DNA of 64,000 nucleotides, taken from positions 1,178,001-1,242,000 of the forward strand of contig NZ_CP141606.1 of NCBI RefSeq assembly GCF_035593345.1, read 5' to 3'. The notes under the pieces were generated by a model. The model worked only from the letters and a program-made list of their open reading frames with translations, was not told the origin of the DNA and ran no database searches. Source of the stretch: Lelliottia sp. JS-SCA-14. GTDB lineage: Bacteria > Pseudomonadota > Gammaproteobacteria > Enterobacterales > Enterobacteriaceae. Below, in pieces: positions 1-9,052 of the stretch (the stretch's first letter is position 1; each line of letters starts with the position of its first letter). The position numbers were made by a program, and so were the translations under genes.

Positions 1-1068
1 CTGATCCGGATAGTGGCGCAGCCATTCCCCCATGTCTTCAAACACTTTCTCGATCACCAGCCGGGTGAGGCGGGTGGTGAGCCCGGTCTGCTCGGCCAGT
101 GGGATAAAGATGTTTGGCGACAGCATGCTGCCGTCCGGCTGCGGCCAGCGCACGAGGGCTTCGGCCCCGGTGATTTTGCCGGTATCCAGCGCCACAATCG
201 GCTGATAGTGCACCACCAGCTCGCGGGCGTTGATCGCATCCAGCAGGCGATAGCGCGGGGATTGCAGGCGGCGCAACACGCGCATGATAAACGCGGCGGC
301 CACAATGCTGATTAACGCGCCAAAGGGCAGCCAGAACAGCAGCTGCTGGTGCCAGCTCTCTTTTAACGGGACAAGAGAAGCCCAGGCGACCACGGCATAG
401 CGCAGCTCCGGCACATCTTTCACCACATACATGGACCCTTTATGCTGAAGTTGTGTGAGATGCTGGCCATGGAGTTGACTCCAGACGTCCTGATTCAGTG
501 GATTACTGCTCGCGAAAACCACTCCGCTGTCCTCACCGACCAGGGCCGCTTCAATCGGCCAGGAGCCAAAGGGGATCACATCAATCAGGGAGGCCGGGTC
601 GATCACCACCATGTAGTGACCCTTTCCCAGCACCAGCATAAAACGCTTAAAGCCCAGATCGTTTTGTTGCGTCAGCCAGGCGCTGTAGCCGTCGACGGTG
701 ACGCGCGCCGGTGGCGGGAAGCGGGCGGCGTTGCTGACTTGCTCGAGGGACGAGCAGACGGGTTTTTGATCATCGACATACATCACTTCCTGCACATAGC
801 GCAGGGAGTATGCCACCCGGCGCATCTGTAACAGATGTTCGTGGCTGCAGGGGACATCCTGGAATTCGTTAAGCTGGTTGAGGGCTGTTTTACCTTGGCC
901 CACCACGCGCTCTGCGCGGATCAGCACGCGCTCGGAGTAGCGGTCAAGGGCGGCGACAAAAGTATCTTCCGCCTGGCGATGGGCCAGCCAGACGCTCAGG
1001 CAGATGGGGATCAGCACGGCAATGATCAGAACACCGGTCACCAGGCTGACCAGTTGGCGAGTTGTCAT
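1..1068 (-). CDS. pdeB: Cyclic-di-GMP phosphodiesterase PdeB (YlaB), cut by window edge
   Basis: The minus-strand frame is open from the ATG at 1068 to the window edge, so only the N-terminal 356 codons are present. The product begins with a membrane segment (LVSLVTGVLIIAVLIPICL). A periplasmic sensor domain follows, with the CSS signature in VCSSLEQ near residue 100. A second membrane segment lies around residues 240-260, and then an EAL domain starts with HYQPIVALDTGKITGAEALV. Proteins of this type hydrolyse cyclic-di-GMP in the cytoplasm, and redox control through the CSS cysteine is known for the family. The sequence and its position before ylaC match E. coli YlaB. The catalytic half lies outside the window and could not be checked. 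The neighbouring GntR gene is divergent. Confidence 0.9.
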   Translation of the reverse strand, partial: MTTRQLVSLVTGVLIIAVLIPICLSVWLAHRQAEDTFVAALDRYSERVLIRAERVVGQGKTALNQLNEFQDVPCSHEHLLQMRRVAYSLRYVQEVMYVDDQKPVCSSLEQVSNAARFPPPARVTVDGYSAWLTQQNDLGFKRFMLVLGKGHYMVVIDPASLIDVIPFGSWPIEAALVGEDSGVVFASSNPLNQDVWSQLHGQHLTQLQHKGSMYVVKDVPELRYAVVAWASLVPLKESWHQQLLFWLPFGALISIVAAAFIMRVLRRLQSPRYRLLDAINARELVVHYQPIVALDTGKITGAEALVRWPQPDGSMLSPNIFIPLAEQTGLTTRLTRLVIEKVFEDMGEWLRHYPDQ

Positions 1069-1162
1069 GCTTGGGTTTCCTTTCTGATCCGCTGATTTAG
1101 ATTACCGCCGAATAATAATCTTATAGTATGCGGCAGAGTTTGATTTCATTCAGGTAAGGCCA

Positions 1163-1882
1163 ATGAAAAAAAAAGAGTTTGTGACGCAAGACCTGCTGAG
1201 CAAAATTTACCAGGATACGACTCCCGGACCCCGAAAATTGTCTCCGGAAAGGCAGCTCGCCGAGGAGTACGGCGTGTCGCGCTTCACCATTCGTCAGGCG
1301 CTGGAAAAGCTGGTCAGCATCGGGGTGGTGCGGATTGTGCAGGGTTCGGGGATCTGGATCAACGAGCAAGCGCGTAATAATCCTCTGGTTTATAACTCGA
1401 TCACCGAGAAACGCTTCGATCAGATCCGATACCGGATGATCAGCCTGCATAAAACGCGGCCCGATCGCGCGGCGCAGCAGATTTTTGGCATCGACGAGGA
1501 GAGCTTTATCTGGCACTTCTGCCGCCTGCGCTACGTGGATGACGCGCCGGTACAGCTTGAAGTGTCCAGCATGCCGGTGGCGGATTTTCCCGATCTTAAT
1601 CAGCAGGCGATTGAGCGTTCCATCCAGCAGTACGTTCTGAGCAAAGGTTTCACCATTTCCCACATGCTGACCACCTATCGCGCGGTGAGCGTCAGCCGTG
1701 AACAGGCGATGATGCTGGGCTGCAAGAAGGGCAGCCCGGCGATGCACATCAACAACCGCGGCATTCTGGACGGGGGACGCGTGTTTGAGGTGAGCGATAT
1801 TATCGACATCAACTACACCTGTACCTACGTCATCCCCTGGAACCGCGACAACCTGGCCTGGCGGCAGAATCAGGGCGTGTGA
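1163..1882 (+). CDS. GntR-family (HutC/UTRA type) transcriptional regulator
   Basis: This is a 239-residue protein. The N-terminal winged helix-turn-helix is visible in [20 protein letters not shown] and the following [11 protein letters not shown]. The C-terminal two-thirds looks like a UTRA ligand domain of the HutC subfamily, with a [19 protein letters not shown] strand region. The gene converges on the enolase-superfamily gene and their 3' ends overlap by 13 bp. A PTS permease lies just beyond. The natural inference is that it senses a sugar or sugar acid and controls the divergent enolase and EIIBC promoters at about 3070-3347. No E. coli orthologue is evident at this position. The ligand cannot be read from sequence. 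Confidence 0.85.
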   Translation: MKKKEFVTQDLLSKIYQDTTPGPRKLSPERQLAEEYGVSRFTIRQALEKLVSIGVVRIVQGSGIWINEQARNNPLVYNSITEKRFDQIRYRMISLHKTRPDRAAQQIFGIDEESFIWHFCRLRYVDDAPVQLEVSSMPVADFPDLNQQAIERSIQQYVLSKGFTISHMLTTYRAVSVSREQAMMLGCKKGSPAMHINNRGILDGGRVFEVSDIIDINYTCTYVIPWNRDNLAWRQNQGV

Positions 1883-3069
1883 ATCGCGCCGTCGGGCAGG
1901 CGGCTTTGCGTCCACTCGTGTGGGCGATAGACCACCGGATGGGCCAGCGCCAGCTCCTCAACGAAGCCCACGCCGATTCCCGCTGCTTCTGGCGGATAGA
2001 CAAATCCCTCTTTCGCGACGGGGGCACCCGGGAAAACCGCGTCCGTGGTGGCGGATCGGGGAATAAATTCCTGAATCGCCGCATTGTGCAGATGAATATT
2101 CAGATGGGTATTCACCGCCACGCCGATCGGGGTCATATCGCCCGGCCCGTGCCACGCCAGACGCACACCAAAAGCCTGACACAGATGCGCCAGCTTGATG
2201 GCCGGGGTGATGCCGCCGATTTGCGAGACGTGGCAGCGGATGAAGTCGATGCGGCGATTGACGATCAGGTCGTGCCATTCCGCCGGGTTATTGAATAGCT
2301 CGCCCAACGCCAGCGGGACGCAGCTTTGCTGGCGGATCTGCTCCAGCCAGGCGGTTTGCTGCGGCGGTAAAATATCTTCGATGAAATAGGGCTGGAACGG
2401 CTCAAGCTGTTTCGCCAGCTGAACGGCCTGCTGCGGGAATAAGCGTTCGTGAACGTCGTGGAGAATATGCAACTTCCAGCCGTATTTTTCCCGCAGCGCG
2501 CGGAACATCTCGACGGTATTCGCCATGTACTCCTGCTGATCGAACCAGGCGCCGGGCGTCGGGTTCTCCGGGGCGTGCAACGCCGACGGCGTGCCGCCGT
2601 AAAAGCCGAGCTGGCAGCGAATATGGCGATAGCCCTGGGCCAGCAGTTTATCCACCGAAGCGAATAGTTCTTCCAGCGTTTCGCCGCTGGCGTGGCTGTA
2701 GGCGGGGATGGCATCACGGGATTTGCCGCCGAGCAGCTGATAGAGCGGCATGTCCGCCAGCTGGCCTTTGATATCCCACAGCGCCATATCGACGCCCGAA
2801 ATCGCGTTGTTCATTAGCGGGCCGTTACGCCAGTAGGCGTTGACGTTCATCATCTGCCACAGATCTTCGATGTTGTTCGCATCGCGCCCAATGAGCAGCG
2901 GCTTCAGGTACTCATCCACCAGGGTTTTGACCGCCAGCGGGCGCTGTTGAAAGGTGGCACAGCCGTGCCCGATAACGCCCTTGTCGGTGGTCACGCGCAC
3001 CATCACCAGATTATGCCGGTCCGGTCGGGTAATAAAACATTCGATATTTTTAATCATCACAGGCGTCAC
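1870..3069 (-). CDS. Enolase-superfamily protein, RspA/ManD-like (sugar-acid dehydratase family)
   Basis: The protein has 399 residues. The GTG at 3069 is chosen because AAGGAG sits 7 nt upstream; the next ATG (3057) would leave that ribosome-binding site too far away. The fold is that of the mandelate racemase/muconate lactonizing group. Metal ligands are expected at Asp205 in LHDVHER, Glu231 in FIEDILPP and Glu257 in ALGELFN. His207 and His307 (WHGPGDMTP) are the probable acid/base residues. Overall similarity is to RspA and D-mannonate dehydratases. Some family members dehydrate mannonate or gluconate and others show no detectable activity, so the substrate is open. It is divergent from the EIIBC gene and convergent with the GntR gene, which suggests one small catabolic cluster. 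Confidence 0.85.
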   Translation of the reverse strand: MTPVMIKNIECFITRPDRHNLVMVRVTTDKGVIGHGCATFQQRPLAVKTLVDEYLKPLLIGRDANNIEDLWQMMNVNAYWRNGPLMNNAISGVDMALWDIKGQLADMPLYQLLGGKSRDAIPAYSHASGETLEELFASVDKLLAQGYRHIRCQLGFYGGTPSALHAPENPTPGAWFDQQEYMANTVEMFRALREKYGWKLHILHDVHERLFPQQAVQLAKQLEPFQPYFIEDILPPQQTAWLEQIRQQSCVPLALGELFNNPAEWHDLIVNRRIDFIRCHVSQIGGITPAIKLAHLCQAFGVRLAWHGPGDMTPIGVAVNTHLNIHLHNAAIQEFIPRSATTDAVFPGAPVAKEGFVYPPEAAGIGVGFVEELALAHPVVYRPHEWTQSRLPDGAIHTP

Positions 3070-3159
3070 GAAATAACTCCTTGGGGGCTCTGTGGGAATA
3101 GGTTATGGGGAATATCATCACCCTAAAAATGTTGGCGGGTAAACCGTTTTTTTGACTAT

Positions 3160-3270
3160 TTATTTTGGTCAGGTATTTAACGGTAAAGTAATTAAAAACC
3201 AGACCAATTTTGGACTTTCATGGTGTTGGTATCTTTTTAAATGGCTAACTGTGAGCGATATCAAATTTTA
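3160..3270. promoter_or_regulatory. Candidate control region between enolase-like gene and EIIBC
   Basis: This AT-rich divergent spacer carries TTGGTC at 3165-3170 and an imperfect palindrome GACCAA-TT-TTGGAC at 3202-3215, so the same half-site recurs. They are plausible sites for the nearby GntR protein. A CRP-like site TGTGA-N6-TCAAA lies at 3250-3265, about 90 bp before the EIIBC start, as expected for a PTS gene. All of this is pattern matching by eye. The CRP right half is weak. Confidence 0.35.
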
Positions 3271-3347
3271 TTGGTTTGTTTTGTTGTGAGGGTTTAATTA
3301 TCCTCGTGGCAACATTAAAACGACAACAACATCCGGCAGGAGTTTTT

Positions 3348-4724
3348 ATGGGGACGCAAGAAGCCATCAATAATATTATTCGTCTGGTCGGCGGCCAGGG
3401 GAATATCAATAAAGTCTGGCACTGCATGACGCGCCTGCGCTTTGATCTGATTGACGATAATAAAGTGGATCAAACGGAGATTAAAAAACTGCCCGGCGTG
3501 CTGGGCGCGCAGCTGCAAAGCGATCAGTTTCAGGTGATTATCGGGCCGAAGGTGAACAGCTGGTACGAGCAAATGCTGAACGTACTGGGAAATCACGAGG
3601 AGGCGGCTCCGGCGGCGACCAAAGGGCGTAAGAGTCTGGTATCGCTGTTTATGGATACGGTCTCGGGTGTGTTTGGCCCAATCGTACCGGCGATTGCCGG
3701 GGCGGGGATGATCAAAGGGCTGCTGGCCGGGCTTATCGCCCTGAAAGTGGTTTCGGCGAAAAGCGACACGGTGATGGTGATCGATCTTATCGCCAGCGGC
3801 GTGTTCTACTTCCTGCCGTTTTTCCTCGCGGTCTCGGCGGCGAAGATCTTCAAAACTAACGAATATCTGGCGGCAGCCGTCGCGGCCTGTCTGATGTATC
3901 CATCGCTGATCGAGGCGGCGAAAGCGCTGGCGACTCATCAGGAGGGCGCAGTCAGCGCCATCTGGCTGCTGGATGTGATCCCGGTGTCGGTCTTTAACTA
4001 TGCCTCGAGCGTCATTCCGGTGATCTTCTCTATTCTGGCGCTGAGTTACATTCACCGCTGGGTGGACAGCATCATGCCCGACGTGCTGAAAACGGTCTTC
4101 ACCCCAACGCTGACGCTGTTCCTCGGCGCGCTGGCGGCGCTGGTGGTGATCGGGCCGATTGGCATCTGGCTGGGTAAAGGGCTGGCGCTGTTTATCGAGG
4201 GGCTGTTTGGCGTATCGGCGAGCTTCGCGGGGCTGGTGGTCGGCGCGATTCGTCCGGTGGCGATCCTCACCGGGATGCACCACGCGATGACGCCGATTGC
4301 GCTGCAAAACTTTAGCGATCGCGGGTACGACATGCTGATGCCGATGATGTTTATGGCCAACATGGCGATTGCCGGGGCGACCTTTGCGATCTGGCGTTTG
4401 AGCCGCGATCGCCAGGAGAGAACGGTCACTCTGTCAGCGGCGATCTCTGCCCTGCTCGGGATCACGGAACCGGCGCTGTTTGGGGTTCTTACGCGCTACA
4501 AAAAAGCCTTTATCGCGGCGACGATCGCCAGCTCGCTGGCCTCGGCGTTCATCGCCTTCTTCGGCGTGCGTCTTTACGGCTACATCCTGTCGAGTATTTT
4601 CAGTCTGCCTGCCTATATCGGGCCGTACTTTGTCTTTGCCCTGGCGGGGGTGGTGATGGCGCTGGTGCTGTCGTTTGTCCTCACGACCATGCTGGTGGGA
4701 AAAGAACAGGCGCAAGAAAAGTAA
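3348..4724 (+). CDS. PTS permease, EIIBC (glucose superfamily, sucrose/beta-glucoside-like order)
   Basis: The ATG at 3348 is preferred because CAGGAG lies just upstream; an in-frame TTG at 3276 has no such site. The 458-residue product has an N-terminal EIIB domain with the phosphorylated Cys26 in HCMTRLRFD, then an EIIC domain of about ten membrane segments from residue 105 on. There is no EIIA domain, so phosphate would come from EIIA-Glc (Crr) or another EIIA in trans. Family members carry and phosphorylate sucrose, trehalose, beta-glucosides or amino sugars; the substrate here cannot be assigned. It is divergent from the RspA/ManD-like gene. A strong terminator follows, so it appears to be monocistronic. 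Confidence 0.9.
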   Translation: MGTQEAINNIIRLVGGQGNINKVWHCMTRLRFDLIDDNKVDQTEIKKLPGVLGAQLQSDQFQVIIGPKVNSWYEQMLNVLGNHEEAAPAATKGRKSLVSLFMDTVSGVFGPIVPAIAGAGMIKGLLAGLIALKVVSAKSDTVMVIDLIASGVFYFLPFFLAVSAAKIFKTNEYLAAAVAACLMYPSLIEAAKALATHQEGAVSAIWLLDVIPVSVFNYASSVIPVIFSILALSYIHRWVDSIMPDVLKTVFTPTLTLFLGALAALVVIGPIGIWLGKGLALFIEGLFGVSASFAGLVVGAIRPVAILTGMHHAMTPIALQNFSDRGYDMLMPMMFMANMAIAGATFAIWRLSRDRQERTVTLSAAISALLGITEPALFGVLTRYKKAFIAATIASSLASAFIAFFGVRLYGYILSSIFSLPAYIGPYFVFALAGVVMALVLSFVLTTMLVGKEQAQEK

Positions 4725-4730
4725 GCAAAA

Positions 4731-4759
4731 CCCTCGCCTCGCGGCGGGGGTTGTTTTTT
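4731..4759 (+). terminator. Rho-independent terminator of the EIIBC gene
   Basis: A GC-rich stem CCCTCGCC/GGCGGGGG with a TCGC loop is followed by TTGTTTTTT, seven bases after the EIIBC stop codon. Confidence 0.85.
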
Positions 4760-4782
4760 GTTCTGGACTCGGATACGATTCT

Positions 4783-4802
4783 GTTATGTTATAACAAAAC
4801 AT
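4783..4802. promoter_or_regulatory. Probable Zur box upstream of rpmE2-rpmJ2
   Basis: GTTATGTTATAACAAAAC contains the palindrome GTTATAAC with flanks resembling the enterobacterial Zur consensus (ATGTTATAACAT). It lies 13 bp before the rpmE2 start. Repression of zinc-free L31/L36 paralogues by Zur is established in other enterobacteria and supports the reading. Confidence 0.7.
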
Positions 4803-4814
4803 GACGAGTTGACC

Positions 4815-5075
4815 ATGAAAGCAGATATCCATCCGTACTACCGCACCGTCGTTTTTCACGACACCAGTGCCAACGAATATTTTAAAGTAGGCTCGACGAT
4901 TAAGACCGATCGCGAAATCGAACTCGACGGCGAGACGTTCCCGTACATCACCATCGAGGTCTCGTCGAAATCGCATCCGTATTACACCGGTAAGCAGAAA
5001 ACCTTCTCGACCGAAGGCAGCGCGGCCCGTTTCCGTCAGCGTTTTGGCGGTTTCATTAATGCGAAGCGAGGTTAA
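4815..5075 (+). CDS. rpmE2: 50S ribosomal protein L31 type B (zinc-independent)
   Basis: This 86-residue protein matches E. coli YkgM through most of its length ([20 protein letters not shown], then [19 protein letters not shown]). It has no cysteines, so it lacks the zinc-binding CxxC of the main L31. It replaces L31 in the ribosome when zinc is scarce, releasing zinc for other uses. A probable Zur box lies directly upstream, and rpmJ2 starts two bases after the stop. The ATG at 4815 is chosen by homology length. Confidence 0.95.
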   Translation: MKADIHPYYRTVVFHDTSANEYFKVGSTIKTDREIELDGETFPYITIEVSSKSHPYYTGKQKTFSTEGSAARFRQRFGGFINAKRG

Positions 5076-5077
5076 TC

Positions 5078-5218
5078 ATGCAGGTACTTAACTCGCTGCG
5101 CAGTGCCAAACAGCGCCACCCGGACTGTCAGATTGTGAAACGCAAAGGCCGCCTGTACGTGATCTGCAAATCTAACCCGCGCTTTAAAGCGGTGCAGGGA
5201 CGTAAGAAAAGACGTTAA
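5078..5218 (+). CDS. rpmJ2: 50S ribosomal protein L36 type B (zinc-independent)
   Basis: This 46-residue basic protein begins [20 protein letters not shown] and ends in [10 protein letters not shown], as E. coli YkgO does. It has only two cysteines and lacks the four-ligand zinc ribbon of standard L36. Translation is probably coupled to rpmE2 because only two bases separate them. The stop codon shares the tetranucleotide TTAA with the stop of the convergent acetyltransferase gene. Confidence 0.95.
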   Translation: MQVLNSLRSAKQRHPDCQIVKRKGRLYVICKSNPRFKAVQGRKKRR

Positions 5219-5925
5219 CTGAACTCCTTTCGCCAATTTTCCAGGGATCTTAACTGCTTGCCGTCGACGCTGAAATTGTCGGCGGCAAGCCAGTTCTGGA
5301 AGGCGCGATCCAGGGCTTTCCACTCCGTATCAATAATTGAAAACCAGTCGGTGTCGCGGTTGTGGCCTTTGACCACCAGCGCCTGACGAAAACGCCCTTC
5401 ATACTGGAACCCTAAACGCAGCGCCGCCCGGCGCGACGGCTCATTCAGGCTGTTACATTTCCACTCAAAGCGACGATAGCCCAGCTCATCAAACACGTAG
5501 CACATCAGCAGATACTGCGCCTCCGTGGACATCGGTGTGCGGCTCAGCAGCGGGGAAAAATGCACATGGCCAACCTCAATCACGCCATTTTTCGGGTCGA
5601 TTCGCATCAGCGCCAGCGTGCCGACTGGGGCATTGGTGCGGTTGTCGATCACCGTGAAATGCATCGGATCGGCGAGCTCGCAAACGCTCTCGACCCAGGC
5701 GGTAAACGCTTCTGCGTTCGCATCCGGTTCGCGCAGCAGCCACGTCCAGCTCCGGGTATCTTCCGCCAGCTGGTAGGCGGCAAACAGCGCGGCGGCGTGC
5801 TCCGGGCGTAACGGCGTCAACGAGCAATAGTGCCCCTTAAGTTCCACGCGCGCCGGATGCTGTCGCGGCTGCCAGTCGAGTAGTTCCTCGCCCACGGGCT
5901 GCCCAAACTGATTGAATTGGTTCAT
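5215..5925 (-). CDS. GNAT-family N-acetyltransferase (RimJ/RimL-like)
   Basis: The ATG at 5925 gives 236 residues ([20 protein letters not shown] at the start). A frame extension to 5991 exists but would run into the divergent promoter. The GNAT core is visible in [40 protein letters not shown], a polar [20 protein letters not shown] segment and [19 protein letters not shown]. This arrangement is typical of enzymes that acetylate protein N-termini or small amines with acetyl-CoA. The substrate is unknown. It is divergent from a MocR regulator 100 bp away, which probably controls it. Confidence 0.88.
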   Translation of the reverse strand: MNQFNQFGQPVGEELLDWQPRQHPARVELKGHYCSLTPLRPEHAAALFAAYQLAEDTRSWTWLLREPDANAEAFTAWVESVCELADPMHFTVIDNRTNAPVGTLALMRIDPKNGVIEVGHVHFSPLLSRTPMSTEAQYLLMCYVFDELGYRRFEWKCNSLNEPSRRAALRLGFQYEGRFRQALVVKGHNRDTDWFSIIDTEWKALDRAFQNWLAADNFSVDGKQLRSLENWRKEFS

Positions 5926-5969
5926 GTTGATTCTCGTTGGCTTAAGTTGAAGCTTAGAGTAAGGAAATT

Positions 5970-6015
5970 GTGGTCCTGCAAAAAGGTCCACCTGAGTGTG
6001 TTATGGTGGTACCAC
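5970..6015. promoter_or_regulatory. Candidate MocR operator region
   Basis: Between the divergent acetyltransferase and MocR genes, TGGTCC at 5971-5976 and GGTCCA at 5985-5990 form a direct repeat with a 13-bp period. A perfect palindrome GTGGTACCAC lies at 6006-6015, overlapping the ribosome-binding region of the MocR gene. MocR proteins usually bind direct repeats near their own start, so these are reasonable candidates, by inspection only. Confidence 0.35.
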
Positions 6016-6025
6016 GGAGGACTAA

Positions 6026-7483
6026 ATGAACATTCCAGGCGACGACTTTTACGCATTAATCACTCAGGCGCTGCAAAGCCGCGGGTCCGGGACGCTCCAG
6101 CGAGCGCTGTATCGCGCCTTGCGCGAGGCGATTTTGAGCGGCAGATTGCAGGCTGACAGCCGCCTGCCGGGCTCGCGGCTGATCGCCTCCCAGCTGGCGG
6201 TTTCCCGCAATACGGTCAACGCCGCGCTGGAACAGCTGACGCTCGAAGGCTATTTGCTTCGCAGTCGCCAGGGGACGCGGGTGGCGCATCTGGGGCATCG
6301 CGAGGCAGGGCAGTCGCCGCCCGCACTGGATGTGACGCTCGCCAGCCGGATGGCCTCTCTTCCCGCACCGACACCGCGCGGGACGCCAGTTCCTGCGTTC
6401 ACGCCCGGTACACCGGCGATTAACTATTTCCCGCTGCCGCTCTGGCGACGACTGTACGATCGCGTGCTGCGGGAAGAGGGCAGCGCGCTGCTGGGGTATG
6501 GATCGCCGGCGGGGGAGTTATCTTTGCGCGAGGCGATTGCGCGGCATCTTGCCCTGTCGCGCGGGATTCAGTGCGATGCCAGCCAGATTGTGATCACCGA
6601 AGGGGCGCTCGAAGGGGTGAGCCTCTGTACGCAGCTGTTGAGCGAGGCGGGGGATATCGCCTGGACCGAAGATCCGGGTTATGCCGGGGCGAAAAGCGTG
6701 TTTGCCAAATCGGGCCTGACGATGGTCGGGATGCCGGTCGACGAAGAGGGTATGCGCCTGGAGACGCAGGAGCACTCGCCGAAACTGATCTTCACTTCGC
6801 CCTCGCATCAGTTCCCCTATGGAAGCGTGCTGAGCATCAACCGTCGCCTGGCGCTGCTGGAGTTTGCCCGTCAGCATAACGCGTGGATTATCGAAGATGA
6901 TTACGACAGCGAGTTCCGCTACAGCGGCGAGCTGGTTCCGGCGATGATGGGCATGCAGGATAACCCGCCGGTGGTCTATCTGGGAACGTTCAGCAAGACG
7001 CTGTTTCCGTCACTGCGCACCGGATTTATGGTGCTGCCGAAGGCGCTGGCCCACGCCGCAAACCCGGCGATCGGTTCGCTGCTGCGCGGCGGGCATCGGG
7101 CTGAGCAGCGGACGCTGGCGCTGTTTATCGAAGAGGGGCATTACGCGCGACATCTGGCGGCGATGCGTCGGCTGTATCGCAAGCGTTACCGACAGTTACG
7201 CGAGGCGCTGGCCGCAGAACTGCACACTCCGCACCGGGTGCTGGCCGGAGAGGGCGGGATGCATCTGACCGTTGCTATTGATGGCGTGGATGATACGGCG
7301 ATTGTGCAGCAGGCAAAACAGTATCAGCTGGGCCCGGCTGCCCTGAGTGGCTATTACCTGGATACGCAGCGGGGGCAAACCGGTCTGGTACTGGGATACG
7401 GCAATACGTCGGCGTCGCAATTTGCGCCTGGGATCAGGCGCTTGCAGAGACTGATTACGCAGTGGCAGGACGAGAAAGGGTAA
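6026..7483 (+). CDS. MocR/PdxR-type regulator (GntR helix-turn-helix fused to aminotransferase-like domain)
   Basis: The 485-residue protein has an N-terminal GntR winged helix ([20 protein letters not shown], about residues 47-66). From about residue 115 a class I aminotransferase fold follows. The pyridoxal-phosphate lysine is expected at Lys324 in [17 protein letters not shown], and Asp291/Asp292/Asp294 lie in the cofactor-binding segment [14 protein letters not shown]. Proteins of this family sense PLP or PLP-amino-acid adducts and often control the divergent neighbour, here a GNAT gene. The 3' end overlaps the convergent ylaC gene by 29 bp. The target pathway is not known. Confidence 0.9.
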   Translation: MNIPGDDFYALITQALQSRGSGTLQRALYRALREAILSGRLQADSRLPGSRLIASQLAVSRNTVNAALEQLTLEGYLLRSRQGTRVAHLGHREAGQSPPALDVTLASRMASLPAPTPRGTPVPAFTPGTPAINYFPLPLWRRLYDRVLREEGSALLGYGSPAGELSLREAIARHLALSRGIQCDASQIVITEGALEGVSLCTQLLSEAGDIAWTEDPGYAGAKSVFAKSGLTMVGMPVDEEGMRLETQEHSPKLIFTSPSHQFPYGSVLSINRRLALLEFARQHNAWIIEDDYDSEFRYSGELVPAMMGMQDNPPVVYLGTFSKTLFPSLRTGFMVLPKALAHAANPAIGSLLRGGHRAEQRTLALFIEEGHYARHLAAMRRLYRKRYRQLREALAAELHTPHRVLAGEGGMHLTVAIDGVDDTAIVQQAKQYQLGPAALSGYYLDTQRGQTGLVLGYGNTSASQFAPGIRRLQRLITQWQDEKG

Positions 7484-7922
7484 ACACGTCGTAGAACGAC
7501 AGTTCGCCTTTGGTGGAGATCATCTTCTGCAGTTTGGCCTTTTGCGCTTCTTCCACGTTCGGCGAATGCAAAATATTGCTGATCAGCTCCGACGGCACAT
7601 AGCGCGTGTTGTACCATTCGCCGTTGTAGCAGACGCGGAAGTCCAGCACGTCGATATCTTCGTAGCGATAGCGAGGATTGACGTCGAAGAAGAAAAAGGC
7701 GTTGAAGACGATGAATAACACCACCAGCAGCCAGACCGAGTCGATCAGCGTTTCAGACTGCAGCATGACGACCAGCGTCGCCAGCAGCGCGGCATACATC
7801 GCTAAAAACAGGCCAGGGTGTTTACGGATAAAGCTGATGCTAAAGCGCGGGCGATTATCGCGCTTTTCGCGGGAGTTCAGATCGTCGATGGTTTCAGTAA
7901 GCAGGCGCTGTATCTCTGTCAT
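7455..7922 (-). CDS. ylaC: Inner-membrane protein YlaC
   Basis: This 155-residue protein closely matches E. coli YlaC ([20 protein letters not shown] at the start). Two hydrophobic segments at about residues 38-52 and 60-76 ([17 protein letters not shown] and [17 protein letters not shown]) anchor it in the inner membrane. A soluble tail carries [19 protein letters not shown]. Its function is not known. It stands between the accessory block and maa, as in E. coli relative to pdeB. Its end overlaps the MocR gene. Confidence 0.93.
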   Translation of the reverse strand: MTEIQRLLTETIDDLNSREKRDNRPRFSISFIRKHPGLFLAMYAALLATLVVMLQSETLIDSVWLLVVLFIVFNAFFFFDVNPRYRYEDIDVLDFRVCYNGEWYNTRYVPSELISNILHSPNVEEAQKAKLQKMISTKGELSFYDVFTLSRPATA

Positions 7923-8039
7923 TTATAACCTTCATGAATTTTGCAAAATACAGGGGATCTGCCCATTTTAGGGGAGCGGCGGAGGTGAAAGAAGTAACAG
8001 TTATGGGCATAAAAACCATAACAGTTACCGATTTCAGGC

Positions 8040-8591
8040 TTAAAGCGTTTTGATGATCTTAGCCGGGTTTCCGCCGACGACGACGTTCGCCGGAACGTCT
8101 TTCGTGACCACGGCACCGGATGCCACGACCACGTTATCACCGATAGTTACGCCGGGATTAATGACCGCGCGGCCACCAATCCAGACATTATGACCGATAG
8201 TCACCGGTTTACCCAATTCAGCGCCGCTATTGCGTTCCGTCGCATCGAGCGGATGGGTGGCGGTATAAATATGCACGCCTGGCGCCAGCATACAATTATC
8301 ACCGATATGAATCGGGCAGACGTCCAGCATCACGCAGTCGAAATTCGCGTAGAACGCTTTGCCGAGGAAAATGTTATAGCCGTAATCGCAGCGAAAACTT
8401 GGCTCAATATACGCGCCTTCGGCCTGGCCGAGGAGTTCAGTCAGCAGGGTGCTGCGTTCTGCTTTGGCATCGGGGCCGGTGTGGTTGTAGCGGTGAACCA
8501 GATGGCGAGCGCGCAGACGATCTGCCCGCAATGTTTCGTCAGAGGGGCGATATAGCTCACCGGCAATCATCTTTTGTTTTTCTTCACTCAT
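8040..8591 (-). CDS. maa: Maltose O-acetyltransferase
   Basis: The 183-residue product starts [20 protein letters not shown], with GAGG 7 nt upstream of the ATG at 8591; an upstream GTG at 8603 is less likely. It is a left-handed beta-helix (hexapeptide-repeat) enzyme of the LacA/Maa/NodL family. The repeats are visible in [20 protein letters not shown] and VNIGDN-like turns such as [19 protein letters not shown]. The catalytic histidine is expected in TATHPLD. It acetylates maltose and glucose from acetyl-CoA in the cytoplasm. Order and identity match E. coli. Confidence 0.95.
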   Translation of the reverse strand: MSEEKQKMIAGELYRPSDETLRADRLRARHLVHRYNHTGPDAKAERSTLLTELLGQAEGAYIEPSFRCDYGYNIFLGKAFYANFDCVMLDVCPIHIGDNCMLAPGVHIYTATHPLDATERNSGAELGKPVTIGHNVWIGGRAVINPGVTIGDNVVVASGAVVTKDVPANVVVGGNPAKIIKTL

Positions 8592-8647
8592 GGGACACCT
8601 CACTGGAATACTCTTTGCGCCATAGCGTAAAGAACCTCACCGTGAAA

Positions 8648-8659
8648 GGGAACGTTCCC
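8648..8659. promoter_or_regulatory. Perfect 12-bp palindrome upstream of maa
   Basis: GGGAACGTTCCC lies about 57 bp before the maa start. It has the central CG typical of LacI/GalR operators, but no regulator can be linked to it from sequence. It could equally be a chance palindrome. Confidence 0.25.
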
Positions 8660-8806
8660 ATTGGGCTGATGTGATGATAGTCACAACATTGTTGCCGACG
8701 TGCACATTTAGAACGATGGGTCTGTCTGTCACACAGGGATCGTAAATCGAAAGGTGAATTCAGCGTAAGAAGGTAACAATACAATCTTAAAAACAGAGTT
8801 CTGGAA

Positions 8807-9025
8807 TTAACGGACAAATTTCCACACAGAAACAGGGATTTTGTCATACAGCTTATTCATGGTTAACTCGGCCAGACGGTGGTCGGCGGCTGAATAAAAT
8901 ACAGCCAGTTCATGATCGGGCAGCTCGTATTTATTTTTTTCAATAACACGTTCCAGGGTGTCCAGTGACTGGCAACGTCGCAAGCGCATCAAATAATCTG
9001 TCTTTGTTAATGGTTTATCAGACAT
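8807..9025 (-). CDS. hha: Haemolysin-expression modulator Hha
   Basis: This 72-residue protein differs from E. coli Hha at only a few positions ([20 protein letters not shown], ending VSVWKFVR). Hha binds H-NS and strengthens silencing of horizontally acquired DNA. It also acts as the toxin-like partner of TomB. The gene follows tomB on the same strand with 27 bp between, as in E. coli. Confidence 0.97.
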   Translation of the reverse strand: MSDKPLTKTDYLMRLRRCQSLDTLERVIEKNKYELPDHELAVFYSAADHRLAELTMNKLYDKIPVSVWKFVR

Positions 9026-9052
9026 AAATTCACCTTAGTATTTGTAATAATT

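Noticed and set aside
1121..1915. 264-codon open frame antisense to the GntR gene
   Set aside because: The opposite strand carries a clear winged-helix regulator; this frame has no motif.
3276..3347. Upstream TTG start for the EIIBC protein
   Set aside because: It adds 24 residues not expected before EIIB and lacks a ribosome-binding site; CAGGAG precedes the ATG at 3348.
8683..8693. CAACATTGTTG palindrome upstream of hha end
   Set aside because: Short, AT-rich and of a kind expected by chance.
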